The notes below the pieces were generated by a model. That model made no database searches and was not told the DNA's origin. It saw only the letters and a list, made by a program, of their open reading frames with translations. A stretch of 64,000 nt of DNA from Exiguobacterium antarcticum DSM 14480. GTDB lineage: Bacteria; Bacillota; Bacilli; Exiguobacteriales; Exiguobacteriaceae. Both the position numbers and the translations under genes were made by a program. Positions 42,325 through 51,303 of the stretch are shown here, piece by piece. Location of the stretch: assembly GCF_000685865.1 (NCBI RefSeq), contig NZ_JMKS01000003.1:992001-1056000 (forward strand), given 5' to 3'. Position 1 is the stretch's first letter. Each line of letters opens with the position of its first letter.

Positions 42325-42989
42325 GACTGGGTCTCCAATCGGTAGCCGAGTCCGCGGACCGTCCGGATCTCGATCGCGTCCGTTCCTTCCAAGCGACTCC
42401 GCAGTCGTTTGATATGGACGTCAATCGTCCGGTCGTCCCCCATGAAGTCGAGTCCCCAGACGTGTTCAATCAATTCCTCGCGACTGAAAACCCGTCCCGG
42501 AAAACTGGCCAGCTGGTGCAACAGTTCAAATTCACGCCGGGGAATCGTCAGTTGGGTCGTGCCGATCATCAGCTGTTGGCTCCGTTTATCGATCGTGACG
42601 TCACCAAACCGAATGACGGGCATGCCCGCTTTTTGATAACGCCGCGCGACGGCATGAAGACGAAATACCAATTCTTCCGGATCAAACGGTTTCGTGATGT
42701 AGTCGTCCGCTCCGGCTGTAAATCCCTCCCGTTTATCCGTCAGCTCGCCGAGTGCTGTCAGCATCAAAATCGGAATTTCCTGACTTGCTCGTAACAGAGC
42801 GCATAATTCAAAGCCGCTTCGTCCCGGGACCATCACATCGAGAACCGTGGCTTCAAATACCTCTTCTCCGATCCAACGTGCTGCTTCGTTGCCATCCGCC
42901 GTCGCCCGGACACCGTGTCCATCCGCTTCAAGCGTTTCACAAATCAGTTGCTGGATGTTTGGATCATCTTCGACTACTAGGATTTTCAT
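42321..42989 (-). CDS. hssR: HssR-like OmpR-family response regulator
   Basis: The 222 residues comprise a receiver domain with phospho-acceptor Asp 51 (ATVLDVMVPG), acidic pocket EDD (7-9) and Lys in DDYITKPF, and a C-terminal winged helix (about 125-222) with DFMGDDRTIDVHIKRLRSRL. ATG 42989 follows AAAAGGAGGAACACACC. It is the first gene of the cassette hssR-hssS-hrtB-hrtA. It likely binds the direct repeat before hrtB. Confidence 0.87.
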   Translation of the reverse strand: MKILVVEDDPNIQQLICETLEADGHGVRATADGNEAARWIGEEVFEATVLDVMVPGRSGFELCALLRASQEIPILMLTALGELTDKREGFTAGADDYITKPFDPEELVFRLHAVARRYQKAGMPVIRFGDVTIDKRSQQLMIGTTQLTIPRREFELLHQLASFPGRVFSREELIEHVWGLDFMGDDRTIDVHIKRLRSRLEGTDAIEIRTVRGLGYRLETQS

Positions 42990-43027
42990 GGTGTGTTCCT
43001 CCTTTTCGAATCCAACCGGCTGCATCA

Positions 43028-43075
43028 GAAAAACCACCCCGCACTTCTCATCGTTCGAAAAGGTCGAGGTGGTCT
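43028..43075 (-). terminator. Terminator after glyA
   Basis: A stem of ACCACCTCG with CGGGGTGGT on the minus strand has a long loop and is followed by TTTTT. It insulates glyA from the hss/hrt cassette. Confidence 0.65.
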
Positions 43076-43090
43076 TGAGGCATCCGAAAC

Positions 43091-44350
43091 TTAACCGCGT
43101 TCCGGGTAAAGCGGGAAACGACCTGTCAAAGCCACGACTTGCTTGTGGGCACTTGTCAGTGTTTCGTTGTCTTCTGGATTTTTCAGAACAAGCTCGATCA
43201 GTTCTGCGATCTGTTTCATCTCGGGTTCTTTGAAACCACGTGATGTCATCGCCGCCGTTCCGATCCGGATGCCGCTCGTGACGAACGGACTTGCCGGGTC
43301 AAACGGAATCGTATTTTTATTAACCGTGATGCCGGCTTCGTCCAGCGCATGTTCCGCCAGCTTCCCTGTGATGCCAAGCGGTTGCAGGTCGACGAGCAAC
43401 AGGTGGTTGTCCGTGCCGCCCGAGACGATCCGCAGACCGCGTGCCGTCAACTCTTCTCCGAGGACTTTTGCGTTCGTGACGACTTGTTGGATATAGTCCT
43501 TGAAGTCCGGTGCCAGTGCTTCCGCGAACGCAACGGCTTTCGCTGCGATGACGTGCATGAGTGGGCCACCTTGGATCCCCGGGAAAATCGATTTGTCGAT
43601 TGCTTTTGCATGTTCTTCTTTACAAAGAATCATTCCACCACGTGGTCCACGAAGTGTCTTATGCGTCGTCGTCGTGACGAAATGCGCATGTTCGACCGGG
43701 TTCGGGTGAAGACCTGCTGCGACGAGTCCTGCAATATGCGCCATGTCGACCATCAAATAAGCGCCGACGCTGTCCGCGATTTCACGGAATCGTTTGAAGT
43801 CGATGACGCGCGGATAAGCCGATGCTCCCGCAACAATCAGTTTAGGTTTGTGTTCTTCCGCAAGCTTCGCGACGACATCGTAATCGATCATCTCTGTTTC
43901 TGGATCGACGCCGTACTCGACGAAGTTATATTGAACACCGGAGAAATTCACAGGACTACCGTGTGTCAGGTGACCACCGTGTGAGAGGTTCATCCCGAGG
44001 ACGGTATCACCTTGGTCAAGAATCGTGAAGTAGACAGCCATGTTGGCTTGTGCACCTGAGTGCGGCTGCACATTGACATGTTCCGCTCCGAAGATCGCTT
44101 TTGCGCGGTCGCGTGCCAAGTTTTCTGCTAAATCGACGAATTCACAACCTCCATAATAACGACGGCCCGGGTAACCTTCTGCGTATTTGTTGGTCAGCAC
44201 GCTGCCTTGAGCTTCCATGACAGCTTGTGAGACAAAGTTTTCTGAAGCGATCAACTCGATATTATCGCGTTGACGTCCTAGTTCCTTGCGCATGGCCGAA
44301 AAGAGTTCCTCATCTTGCTGTTTCAGATACGTAAGCGGTGTTTGTTCCAT
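43091..44350 (-). CDS. glyA: Serine hydroxymethyltransferase
   Basis: It converts serine and tetrahydrofolate to glycine and 5,10-methylene-tetrahydrofolate. The 419 residues are standard. The PLP-binding Lys is in [14 protein letters not shown], and [14 protein letters not shown] and the GQ-type folate loop are present. ATG 44350 (MEQTPLTYL) follows GGGGGAATTCAG. It is next to ywlG, as in B. subtilis, but has its own terminators on both sides. Confidence 0.97.
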   Translation of the reverse strand: MEQTPLTYLKQQDEELFSAMRKELGRQRDNIELIASENFVSQAVMEAQGSVLTNKYAEGYPGRRYYGGCEFVDLAENLARDRAKAIFGAEHVNVQPHSGAQANMAVYFTILDQGDTVLGMNLSHGGHLTHGSPVNFSGVQYNFVEYGVDPETEMIDYDVVAKLAEEHKPKLIVAGASAYPRVIDFKRFREIADSVGAYLMVDMAHIAGLVAAGLHPNPVEHAHFVTTTTHKTLRGPRGGMILCKEEHAKAIDKSIFPGIQGGPLMHVIAAKAVAFAEALAPDFKDYIQQVVTNAKVLGEELTARGLRIVSGGTDNHLLLVDLQPLGITGKLAEHALDEAGITVNKNTIPFDPASPFVTSGIRIGTAAMTSRGFKEPEMKQIAELIELVLKNPEDNETLTSAHKQVVALTGRFPLYPERG

Positions 44351-44426
44351 CTGAATTCCCCCATTCATTTCGATAGGACTATCTTAACACGAATAATTGA
44401 TCACGTGCATCCTCTAAAAACACATT

Positions 44427-44457
44427 AAAAAAGCAAGGGGAGTGCAACCCCTTGCGC
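44427..44457 (-). terminator. Terminator after ywlG
   Basis: GCAAGGGG / CCCCTTGC with a 7-base loop is followed by TTTTTT on the minus strand. Confidence 0.85.
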
Positions 44458-44460
44458 AAA

Positions 44461-45000
44461 TCATTCGTATTTAGCGCGAGCGCCACCAATCAGTTTTGGT
44501 CGTGTGACGGCGGCCGTCACGTGCGCTTCACCGATTTCACGGTGCGGCAGACGAACCGGAATCGCGACCGGTTTCAAATGCATCCCGATGAACGTATCGC
44601 CGATATCGATGCCGGCATCCGCCTGAATCGTCTCGACGACGACCGGAGCAGAAAACCGTTGATAAGCGACACTTGCCATCGAGCCACCGGCTTCCGGCAC
44701 TGGGACGACCGTCACGGCTTCAAGTCCTAAACGTTCGACGATTTGCCGCTCCAGTGTCAACGCACGGTTGATGTGTTCACATCCTTGAAACGCAAGATCG
44801 ACTTGATGCGAACGACGGAATGCGTCGAACACGTCAAACAATGCTTCTGCGATTTCAGGTGAACCGGCCTTACCGATCTGTTTGCCGATGACTTCGCTTG
44901 TCGAACAACCAATCACAAGCAATTTTCCTTTGAGGGGAAAACGTTCATTCAGCTCGGTCAACGAAGCCTCCAGATTTTGTTTGATTTGTTCTATATCCAT
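44461..45000 (-). CDS. ywlG: TIGR01440/UPF0340 family protein YwlG
   Basis: The 179-residue conserved protein is of unknown biochemical role. It has LLVIGCSTSEVIGKQIG (28-44), HQVDLAFQGCEHINRAL and VPEAGGSMASVAY, the family hallmark segments. It starts on the base after the rpiB stop, so the two are certainly co-transcribed. Same order in B. subtilis (rpiB-ywlG-glyA). Confidence 0.88.
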   Translation of the reverse strand: MDIEQIKQNLEASLTELNERFPLKGKLLVIGCSTSEVIGKQIGKAGSPEIAEALFDVFDAFRRSHQVDLAFQGCEHINRALTLERQIVERLGLEAVTVVPVPEAGGSMASVAYQRFSAPVVVETIQADAGIDIGDTFIGMHLKPVAIPVRLPHREIGEAHVTAAVTRPKLIGGARAKYE

Positions 45001-45441
45001 TTACTTCACCTCATAATCCGAGATTTTGCAGACACGGTTTTCGTGACGTCCGCCTTCAAACTCGGTCTCAAGCCAAATCTTCGCGATATCACGCGCAAGA
45101 CCCGGTCCGATGACACGTTCGCCCATCGTCAAGATATTCGAGTTGTTGTGCTGACGTGTCGCTTTTGCGCTGAACGTATCATGGACGAGTGCTGCCCGGA
45201 TGCCTTTGACTTTGTTCGCAGCGATACCGATTCCGATCCCCGTCCCGCAAATTAAAATCCCGCGGTCGAATTCACCGTTCGCGACCGCTTCCGCGACCGG
45301 AATCGCGACGTCCGGATAATCGATTGAGTCGGATGAATAGGTACCGAAGTCCGTATAATCCATTCCGAGCTCCTGTAAGAGTTCAGTCAGTTCTGCTTTT
45401 AACTTAAAACCACCATGGTCTGCTCCGATTGCTACTTTCAT
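45001..45441 (-). CDS. rpiB: Ribose 5-phosphate isomerase B
   Basis: It interconverts ribose 5-phosphate and ribulose 5-phosphate. The 146 residues include GADHGGFKLK (7-16), the catalytic Cys in ICGTGIGIGIAANK and the His in RQHNNSNIL. It lies in the operon prfA-prmC-ywlC-ywlE-rpiB-ywlG, 5 bases after ywlE. AllB-type allose isomerases share this fold, but the locus matches ywlF/rpiB. Confidence 0.93.
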   Translation of the reverse strand: MKVAIGADHGGFKLKAELTELLQELGMDYTDFGTYSSDSIDYPDVAIPVAEAVANGEFDRGILICGTGIGIGIAANKVKGIRAALVHDTFSAKATRQHNNSNILTMGERVIGPGLARDIAKIWLETEFEGGRHENRVCKISDYEVK

Positions 45442-45446
45442 TGTTA

Positions 45447-45962
45447 CTATTCCCCCGTTTGTTTAGGTTGTTTTTTCGGAAGTTTCCGGTTGTCCGGTGC
45501 TTTTCTTCCGTTTCCATTCTGCGTTAATTTTAACACAAGACGGTTGACGAGGGGTTCGAGTTCGTTTCGGACCTGCCGGTAGACATTCATCGATCCACCG
45601 TATGGATCATTGATGTCCCGTTCAAGTCCCGTCACGTATTCATACAGCGTAAACGTCCGGTCCTTCAGTTCCGGGTACCGCTCGCCGACTTCTTGCTTAT
45701 GACTCCGTGTCATCGTCAAGATGATATCTGACCAACGTCCGAGGACGTCGTCAAACACTTGCGTATAATGTTCCAGCTCGATACCCCGTTCACGCAAGAC
45801 CTGCAACGCGTTTTCAGAAGCATCAAATCCTTGCATCGAACGTAATCCAGCCGAACGGACATCAAATTCTTGATCAGCGACTTTTGAACGAAGTAACGCC
45901 ATCGCCATCGGGCTTCGGCATGTGTTTCCTGTACAGATAAACAATACACGACGTGTGCTCAT
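45447..45962 (-). CDS. ywlE: Protein-arginine phosphatase YwlE
   Basis: The 171-residue low-molecular-weight phosphatase has P-loop CTGNTCRSPMA (Cys 10 to Arg 16). Thr 14 and Cys 15 match the residues that give B. subtilis YwlE its phospho-arginine specificity and oxidation sensitivity. The general acid is in the DPYGGS segment. It counteracts McsB, which tags proteins for ClpCP; mcsB is not in the window. The C-terminal tail is unusually basic and extended (GRKAPDNRKLPKKQPK). Confidence 0.9.
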   Translation of the reverse strand: MSTRRVLFICTGNTCRSPMAMALLRSKVADQEFDVRSAGLRSMQGFDASENALQVLRERGIELEHYTQVFDDVLGRWSDIILTMTRSHKQEVGERYPELKDRTFTLYEYVTGLERDINDPYGGSMNVYRQVRNELEPLVNRLVLKLTQNGNGRKAPDNRKLPKKQPKQTGE

Positions 45963-45979
45963 CTCAGTATCCTCCTTCT

Positions 45980-46966
45980 TTACGGGCGAATGATCCGACC
46001 ACCTGCTGCCTTATGGAGCCGATTTCGGACTGCTAGCCCAACCCCTTCTTCTGATAGGTCTCGTACAAAAATCTGATCTACCGTCGTCTGATCAAACCGC
46101 CGTAAACAATCGTAAAGACGTTGCGCTGCCGTTTCCATCGTTGAACCGAGGAAACAACGGACATCCGCTTCGATGTCTTCTCCGTCAAAGAGAATGACGC
46201 CTGTCTTTTGTCCAGTTTGGCGTGCTTCATCGATGAGTTGTTGCAGGAATGAGAGGTCGCCCACTACGACGGACAATGTTGCTTCCGGTGCGTAGTGCGT
46301 GTACTTCATGCCTGGTGCCTTCGGTGTCTGGTTCTTCATCGATAAGGCAGGATCGAGTGCCACCGTGCCGATCACTGCTTCAATCTGTTCGCGTGTCACA
46401 CCGCCCGGCCGTAAAATCACCGGTGGATTCGCTGTACAGTCGATGACCGTCGATTCTACACCAATCCCGGTTTCCCCTCCATCGACGATTGCGGCGATGC
46501 GTCCCGAGAGGTCATGTGCGACGTGCGCAGATGACGTCGGTGAGGGTTTACCGGATCGGTTGGCACTCGGTGCGGCAAGACCCAGTCCGGTCGCTTCGAT
46601 CAATTGAAGCGCGAGCGGATGGTCCGGCATCCGTAATCCGATCGTATCCAGTCCTGCGGTGACGAGTGAGGACGCGCTCCCGTTTGAATCCAAAATGATC
46701 GTCAAGGCACCCGGCCAAAACGTATCCATCAACTGGGTTGCGACATCCGGAATATGAGTGACGAACTGCTTTGCCTGTTCGATGGATGCGACATGGACAA
46801 TCAACGGATTGTCGGAAGGTCGACCCTTCGCGGCGAAAATTCGCCGAACGGCCGTTTCATTCGTTGCGTCTCCCGCCAGACCATACACGGTCTCGGTCGG
46901 AATCGCGACGACCTCTCCTTCCAGTAACAGTCGTACCGCTTCATTTAATGTCTCTTGCTGAATCAT
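45980..46966 (-). CDS. ywlC: L-threonylcarbamoyladenylate synthase (Sua5/YwlC)
   Basis: It makes threonylcarbamoyl-AMP for the t6A37 tRNA modification. The 328 residues comprise a YrdC domain (1-200: PTETVYGLAGDA, KGRPSDNPL, LAAPSANRSGKPSPT) and a Sua5 C-terminal domain (about 215-328), so it is the long Sua5 form. ATG 46966 follows GGAGTGAAGACGGAA; the gap to the prmC stop is 8 bases. B. subtilis has spoIIR between prmC and ywlC; here it is absent. Confidence 0.93.
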   Translation of the reverse strand: MIQQETLNEAVRLLLEGEVVAIPTETVYGLAGDATNETAVRRIFAAKGRPSDNPLIVHVASIEQAKQFVTHIPDVATQLMDTFWPGALTIILDSNGSASSLVTAGLDTIGLRMPDHPLALQLIEATGLGLAAPSANRSGKPSPTSSAHVAHDLSGRIAAIVDGGETGIGVESTVIDCTANPPVILRPGGVTREQIEAVIGTVALDPALSMKNQTPKAPGMKYTHYAPEATLSVVVGDLSFLQQLIDEARQTGQKTGVILFDGEDIEADVRCFLGSTMETAAQRLYDCLRRFDQTTVDQIFVRDLSEEGVGLAVRNRLHKAAGGRIIRP

Positions 46967-46974
46967 TTCCGTCT

Positions 46975-47823
46975 TCACTCCGTACAATCCTTTCGTTCCG
47001 CATACACGATACGGTCTTTACCGTTTATATCTTTTAAAATACCCGTTTCCGCAGTTGGATAACGTTTTTTTAACATCATTTGCACTTCATTGCCTTGATT
47101 GTGTCCGATTTCAAACGCAATCAGTCGAAAATCGGCGCGTAAGACCCGGCTACTGTCCTCGATCAATCGGCGGTAAAACACTAAACCATCTTTTCCGCCA
47201 AACAACGCGAGGTGGGGCTCATGGTCAAACACGACATCACTGAGCAATTCATCTTCTTCAATATAAGGAGGATTCGAGACCAACACCCGGACCGAATGAT
47301 CGGCGAGCGGTGCCAGTAAATCCCCTTCTAAAAACGTGACCTCTCCGCCAAGTGCCTGTTGGTTTTCTTTCGCGACGGCGATCGCATCCGCTGAAATATC
47401 GACCGTCGTGACGGGTTGCCCGAGTTCAAGCGCAATCGTCAGACAGATCGCTCCGCTTCCGGTTCCGATGTCGACGATTTCCCCTGCTTGAAACGATTCC
47501 CCTTGCAACCGTCCCGTTACGAATTCAATCAATTCTTCCGTTTCCGGTCGCGGAATCAGGACCGCGGGGGAGACACGAAAATCACGGCCGTAAAACGGCT
47601 GATATCCAATCAGGTGTTGGACAGGTACACCATTCAAATGGGCCAATACATATTCACTGAACAACAGGTCCTGTTCCGGTTCAAGCTCATCCGATAACCG
47701 GATCAATAATCCGGTCCGGTCGACCTGTAAGACGTGCATAAGTAACCATTCGGCACTCGAGGCCTCGCGTCCTGCCGTCACGAACATCGTTTGTGCCTGA
47801 TTGAGTCGTTTTGCGATCCGCAT
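46975..47823 (-). CDS. prmC: Peptide chain release factor N5-glutamine methyltransferase
   Basis: It methylates the Gln of the GGQ motif in release factors using SAM. Among the 282 residues, the N-terminal helical domain is followed by GYQPFYGRDFRVSPAVLIPRP (short segment about 73-93), the SAM motif DIGTGSGAICL (about 117-127) and the catalytic NPPY (about 184-187). It overlaps prfA by one base (TGATG), so it is coupled to the gene of its substrate. Confidence 0.95.
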   Translation of the reverse strand: MRIAKRLNQAQTMFVTAGREASSAEWLLMHVLQVDRTGLLIRLSDELEPEQDLLFSEYVLAHLNGVPVQHLIGYQPFYGRDFRVSPAVLIPRPETEELIEFVTGRLQGESFQAGEIVDIGTGSGAICLTIALELGQPVTTVDISADAIAVAKENQQALGGEVTFLEGDLLAPLADHSVRVLVSNPPYIEEDELLSDVVFDHEPHLALFGGKDGLVFYRRLIEDSSRVLRADFRLIAFEIGHNQGNEVQMMLKKRYPTAETGILKDINGKDRIVYAERKDCTE

Positions 47824-48881
47824 CAGTTTGCCGCCTCCGATGCCCGCGCTTGATACTCCATGACGAGCGTGTCGATGACTTCATCCATCTCGCCTTGCAG
47901 AATCCGGTCGAGCTTCTGGATCGTCAGACCGATTCGGTGATCCGTCACCCGGTTTTGCGCAAAGTTATACGTCCGGATCCGTTCCGAACGGTCGCCCGTC
48001 CCGACCGCCGATTTTCGTTTTTCATCGTACTCGGCCTGTTGCTCGCGCTGAATCTTATCGTAGACGCGGGCCCGTAAGACCTTCATCGCTTTTTCTTTGT
48101 TTTTGATTTGTGATTTTTCATCCTGACAGCTGGCGACGATTCCCGTCGGTACGTGCGTGACACGGACGGCCGACTGAGTCGTATTGACTGACTGTCCTCC
48201 CGGTCCACTCGAGGTGAATGTATCGACACGGACGTCCTTGTCATGGATCTCGACTTCGACGTCTTCAGCTTCCGGCAAGACAGCAACGGTCGCGGTCGAT
48301 GTATGGATCCGTCCGCCGGATTCCGTCGACGGGACACGTTGAACCCGATGCGCCCCATTTTCATATTTCAGCTTCGAGTAGGCACCGCTGCCCTTGACGA
48401 TGAAGATGATTTCTTTATATCCACCGAGTTCAGTATAACTGGCATCGATGATCTCGATTTTCCAGTTTTGTTTTTCGGCGAACTTCGAGTACATCTTAAA
48501 GAGATCACCGGCAAACAATGCGGCCTCATCACCGCCGGCTGCTCCACGGATTTCGACGATGACGTTTTTATCATCGTTTGGATCTTTCGGCAGTAACAAG
48601 GCTTTTAATTTTGTCTCGAGTTCCTTGATTTCCGGCTCGAGGAGGGCGACCTCTTCTTTCGCGAGATCGCGCATCTCCGGATCCGTCAACATCTGACGCG
48701 CCTCCTGATACGACTCCATCTTGTCGCGGTAGATCCGGTAGACTTCGACGGTTGGTGCCAGCTGTGATTGTTCTTTTGACACCTCACGCAATTGATTTGT
48801 ATCTTTAATGATGGCTGGATCCGCCAACAGGTCATTTAATTTTTCATAACGATCTTCCAGGGCACTTAATCGTTCTAACAT
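47823..48881 (-). CDS. prfA: Peptide chain release factor 1
   Basis: It recognises UAA and UAG and triggers peptide release. The 352 residues include GGQ at 228-230 ([12 protein letters not shown]), the codon-recognition tripeptide region VPSTESGG (PST at 184-186, variant of the PAT/PVT form) and the switch helix [15 protein letters not shown]. It is the first gene of the prfA-prmC-ywlC-ywlE-rpiB-ywlG run. Confidence 0.96.
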   Translation of the reverse strand: MLERLSALEDRYEKLNDLLADPAIIKDTNQLREVSKEQSQLAPTVEVYRIYRDKMESYQEARQMLTDPEMRDLAKEEVALLEPEIKELETKLKALLLPKDPNDDKNVIVEIRGAAGGDEAALFAGDLFKMYSKFAEKQNWKIEIIDASYTELGGYKEIIFIVKGSGAYSKLKYENGAHRVQRVPSTESGGRIHTSTATVAVLPEAEDVEVEIHDKDVRVDTFTSSGPGGQSVNTTQSAVRVTHVPTGIVASCQDEKSQIKNKEKAMKVLRARVYDKIQREQQAEYDEKRKSAVGTGDRSERIRTYNFAQNRVTDHRIGLTIQKLDRILQGEMDEVIDTLVMEYQARASEAAN

Positions 48882-48916
48882 CTTCGGTCATCCTTCCTGC
48901 TAGTTCTTCTGTCGTC

Positions 48917-48930
48917 AGTATAGCAAATAT
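48917..48930 (-). promoter_or_regulatory. Extended -10 promoter of prfA operon
   Basis: TGCTATACT on the minus strand is an extended -10 about 35 bases upstream of ATG 48881. A good -35 is not evident, as is common for extended -10 promoters. Confidence 0.55.
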
Positions 48931-49003
48931 TCATGCGGACGTTATGCAGAAGAGCCGTTTCTTCTTCCTGATCAAGCTTCTTTTGATCGCAGATGGACGT
49001 CTA

Positions 49004-49058
49004 TTGACTTCCGAAACGGAACTTCCTATAATTAGTGTACTAATTGAATTAATACACT
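49004..49058 (+). promoter_or_regulatory. Promoter and YtrA-type operator of the GntR/ABC operon
   Basis: TTGACT (49004-49009), exactly 17 bases, TATAAT (49027-49032). The operator AGTGTA-N13-TACACT (49034-49058) covers the transcription start and is the consensus inverted repeat of B. subtilis YtrA. The AAGGAGG ribosome site follows at 49060. Confidence 0.85.
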
Positions 49059-49073
49059 TAAGGAGGTAATCGA

Positions 49074-49442
49074 ATGTTTACGGTCGATCCAAAAAGTTCA
49101 GCACCGATTTATGAGCAGTTGGTCGCCCAAATCATCCGTGCGATTGCCCGTGGTCTGCTCCGGTCCGGTGAACAGATGCCGTCTGTCCGCGAACTCGCAA
49201 GCAACCTGCTCGTCAACCCGAACACGGTCTCCCGCGCTTATCAAGAACTCGAAAGCCGGAATTTCATCGTCACGATGCGCGGCAAAGGTTCGTTCATCTC
49301 TGACTTACCGCTGGAACAGGTCAAACGTGCCGCCATTCAGAGCCATGTGCAGACATTGTGCGTCGTCGCTGACGAACTATCGATATCAAACGAAGACTTG
49401 TATCAGTTACTGATTCAGACAAGGGAGGATTTATCATGTTGA
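49074..49442 (+). CDS. ytrA: YtrA-like GntR-family repressor
   Basis: The 122-residue regulator has a GntR winged helix (about 10-75: IYEQLVAQIIRAIARG, GEQMPSVRELASNL, NPNTVSRAYQELES, the wing RGKGSFIS) and a short helical C-terminus of about 45 residues, which is the YtrA subfamily design. YtrA repressors keep ABC exporter operons silent until cell-wall antibiotics interfere with lipid II. It is the first gene and its ribosome site AAGGAGG is strong. Its end overlaps the ABC gene by 7 bases. The operator just upstream predicts autoregulation. Confidence 0.87.
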   Translation: MFTVDPKSSAPIYEQLVAQIIRAIARGLLRSGEQMPSVRELASNLLVNPNTVSRAYQELESRNFIVTMRGKGSFISDLPLEQVKRAAIQSHVQTLCVVADELSISNEDLYQLLIQTREDLSC

Positions 49443-50302
49443 CCGTGTCTCACCTGACCAAACAGATTGATTCCAAAATGATTTATGAGAATGCCTCGTT
49501 TACATTACCCGCCGGTACGATCACGGCATTGATCGGACGCAATGGCGCCGGGAAGACGACGTTGCTCAAGACACTAGTCGGATCGCTCGAGCCGTCACGG
49601 GGAAAGGTCGAATGGAACCAGCAGTCGATCCACCATGTTCCGGCTGCACGACAACATCTGTTTTTAGTTCCGGACTCCGTCAGTGTCTACCGTCAGATGA
49701 CGCTCGGCGAACTGATGGAATTTTATCAAGCCTTTTATCCGAACTTCGAACGGACCTATATCGAAAACTACTGCCGTTCGTCGAATCTCGATCGTGGACG
49801 TCGTGTGACCTCGCTCTCGAAAGGTCAGGCCCAGCTGTTTTTACTGCAGTTGGCATTCGCGACGAATGCTCCCGTCTTGTTGCTCGATGAGCCGACGGAC
49901 GGTCTCGACCGGATCAACAAACGGGATTATCTGAAACAACTGGTCGCCTTGCTTGCGGAACGTCAGACGGCTGTTCTAATCGCTTCCCACCAACTCGAGG
50001 AACTGGATTCATTAGCCGACCGGGTGATGACGATCGAACACCATCTCGTCAAGGAACCGAAGTTATTAGATGAAGCAAAATCAAGTATGCAAAAATGGCA
50101 AGTCGTCTATGAAGTCATTCCCGAATTCCAACATAACGACGTTCACATCTTGTCGCAGACCGGACGTGTCGTCACACTGATCATCCGTTCGGAGGCAGGC
50201 GCAAAGTACGTCGAAGAGACCTCTCCGCTACTTAAGGATGCGTTACCGGTTCAAATGGAAGATTATTTTTTAGGCACGTTTGGAGGCGATCATCATGTAT
50301 AA
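49436..50302 (+). CDS. ABC transporter ATP-binding protein (YtrB-like)
   Basis: The 288-residue ATPase carries Walker A GRNGAGKTT (34-42), signature LSKGQ (less common than LSGGQ), Walker B VLLLDEPTDGLD and switch His in LIASHQL. A C-terminal extension of about 80 residues follows. It likely pairs with the permease that overlaps its end by 8 bases. The operon resembles a reduced YtrGABCDEF system with only regulator, ATPase and permease. Confidence 0.88.
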   Translation: MLTVSHLTKQIDSKMIYENASFTLPAGTITALIGRNGAGKTTLLKTLVGSLEPSRGKVEWNQQSIHHVPAARQHLFLVPDSVSVYRQMTLGELMEFYQAFYPNFERTYIENYCRSSNLDRGRRVTSLSKGQAQLFLLQLAFATNAPVLLLDEPTDGLDRINKRDYLKQLVALLAERQTAVLIASHQLEELDSLADRVMTIEHHLVKEPKLLDEAKSSMQKWQVVYEVIPEFQHNDVHILSQTGRVVTLIIRSEAGAKYVEETSPLLKDALPVQMEDYFLGTFGGDHHV

Positions 50303-51257
50303 ACAATTGATTCGGTATCACATCAAACAAGGGATTTGGCCCCTCGCCTCGTTTTTCCTACTGGCAGTCTTCAGTTATGGATTCGGCAGTTATACCGTCA
50401 TCGATAACTTCGGTACGTATAACGGGATGGAGACAGAAGCGATTCAATCCGTTCTCGTCAGTCCAAGTTTTGCGGGATTCGGTGCCATCTTGATTGCCGT
50501 CTTCGCGATTTTGATGCTCGGACAAGAACGCGGCAGCGGTCGGAGCTTGATGTTACACGCTTTACCTATTAATAAGAAGACGCTCTACTGGGTCAAATGG
50601 GGACTTGGTGTCGTTGTCTTATTGGTTCTTCCATTGCTTGGTTTTTTTGTCAGTTGGCTCATCTTACAGGGGCTCGGTGGTATCAATCCGTTTGACTATG
50701 TGACGTTAACTGACCTGGCTTTCGACTTCCTCTCGTACTTCTTGTTTGATCTCGTCGTCTTTAGTATCTTTCTTTTGGCAGGAACCATTGCTGGCGATGT
50801 CATCGGACAACTGTTGCTCGGACTCTTTTTCCTGTTCTTGAACTACCTAACGTTTTTCGCCATCATGGCGGTCGTGACGCTTGGACTAGGACAGACTGAA
50901 GAAGACGGTTCCTTGTTTGATGTCTTGATGACGACCGCTTCACCGTTCACGTTACTGTTCCAAGGTGAACAACTAACGAGTGCCCTCTTATTCCATGCCG
51001 TGTTACTTGTGATTTTAGTCAGCTTTGGCAGTCTGTTGTATGTGCGGAGCGAAAATGAACGACTCGGTCGTTTCACCGTCTTCCCGAAGATCCATCCGTT
51101 CTTGATCATCGTGTTCTCCGTCTATACGACGATTTTACTCGCTGCCGTCATCGGCATCATCTCGTCTGAAAATCAATTTCTATATTGGCTTGCTGTCGCG
51201 ATTCTTGCTTGGCCGGCGTTCAGCTCCTACCGCCGGATGATTGGGTGGAAACGTTGA
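50295..51257 (+). CDS. ABC transporter permease (YtrC/D-like)
   Basis: The 320-residue membrane protein with about eight hydrophobic segments (first at about 15-35) has an extracytoplasmic loop after helix 1. ATG 50295 (MYKQLIRYHIKQGIWPLASF) follows GGAGGCGATCATC. It overlaps the ATPase gene by 8 bases. No conserved catalytic residues exist for this family, so assignment rests on topology and operon context. Confidence 0.82.
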   Translation: MYKQLIRYHIKQGIWPLASFFLLAVFSYGFGSYTVIDNFGTYNGMETEAIQSVLVSPSFAGFGAILIAVFAILMLGQERGSGRSLMLHALPINKKTLYWVKWGLGVVVLLVLPLLGFFVSWLILQGLGGINPFDYVTLTDLAFDFLSYFLFDLVVFSIFLLAGTIAGDVIGQLLLGLFFLFLNYLTFFAIMAVVTLGLGQTEEDGSLFDVLMTTASPFTLLFQGEQLTSALLFHAVLLVILVSFGSLLYVRSENERLGRFTVFPKIHPFLIIVFSVYTTILLAAVIGIISSENQFLYWLAVAILAWPAFSSYRRMIGWKR

Positions 51258-51303
51258 TTCCGTGCTACACTATGCCCAAACTCTTGGATAAAGGACGGAA
51301 TGT

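Noticed and set aside
43349-43984. 211-residue frame antisense to glyA
   Set aside because: Shadow of a conserved enzyme gene; low-complexity Cys/Arg-rich translation.
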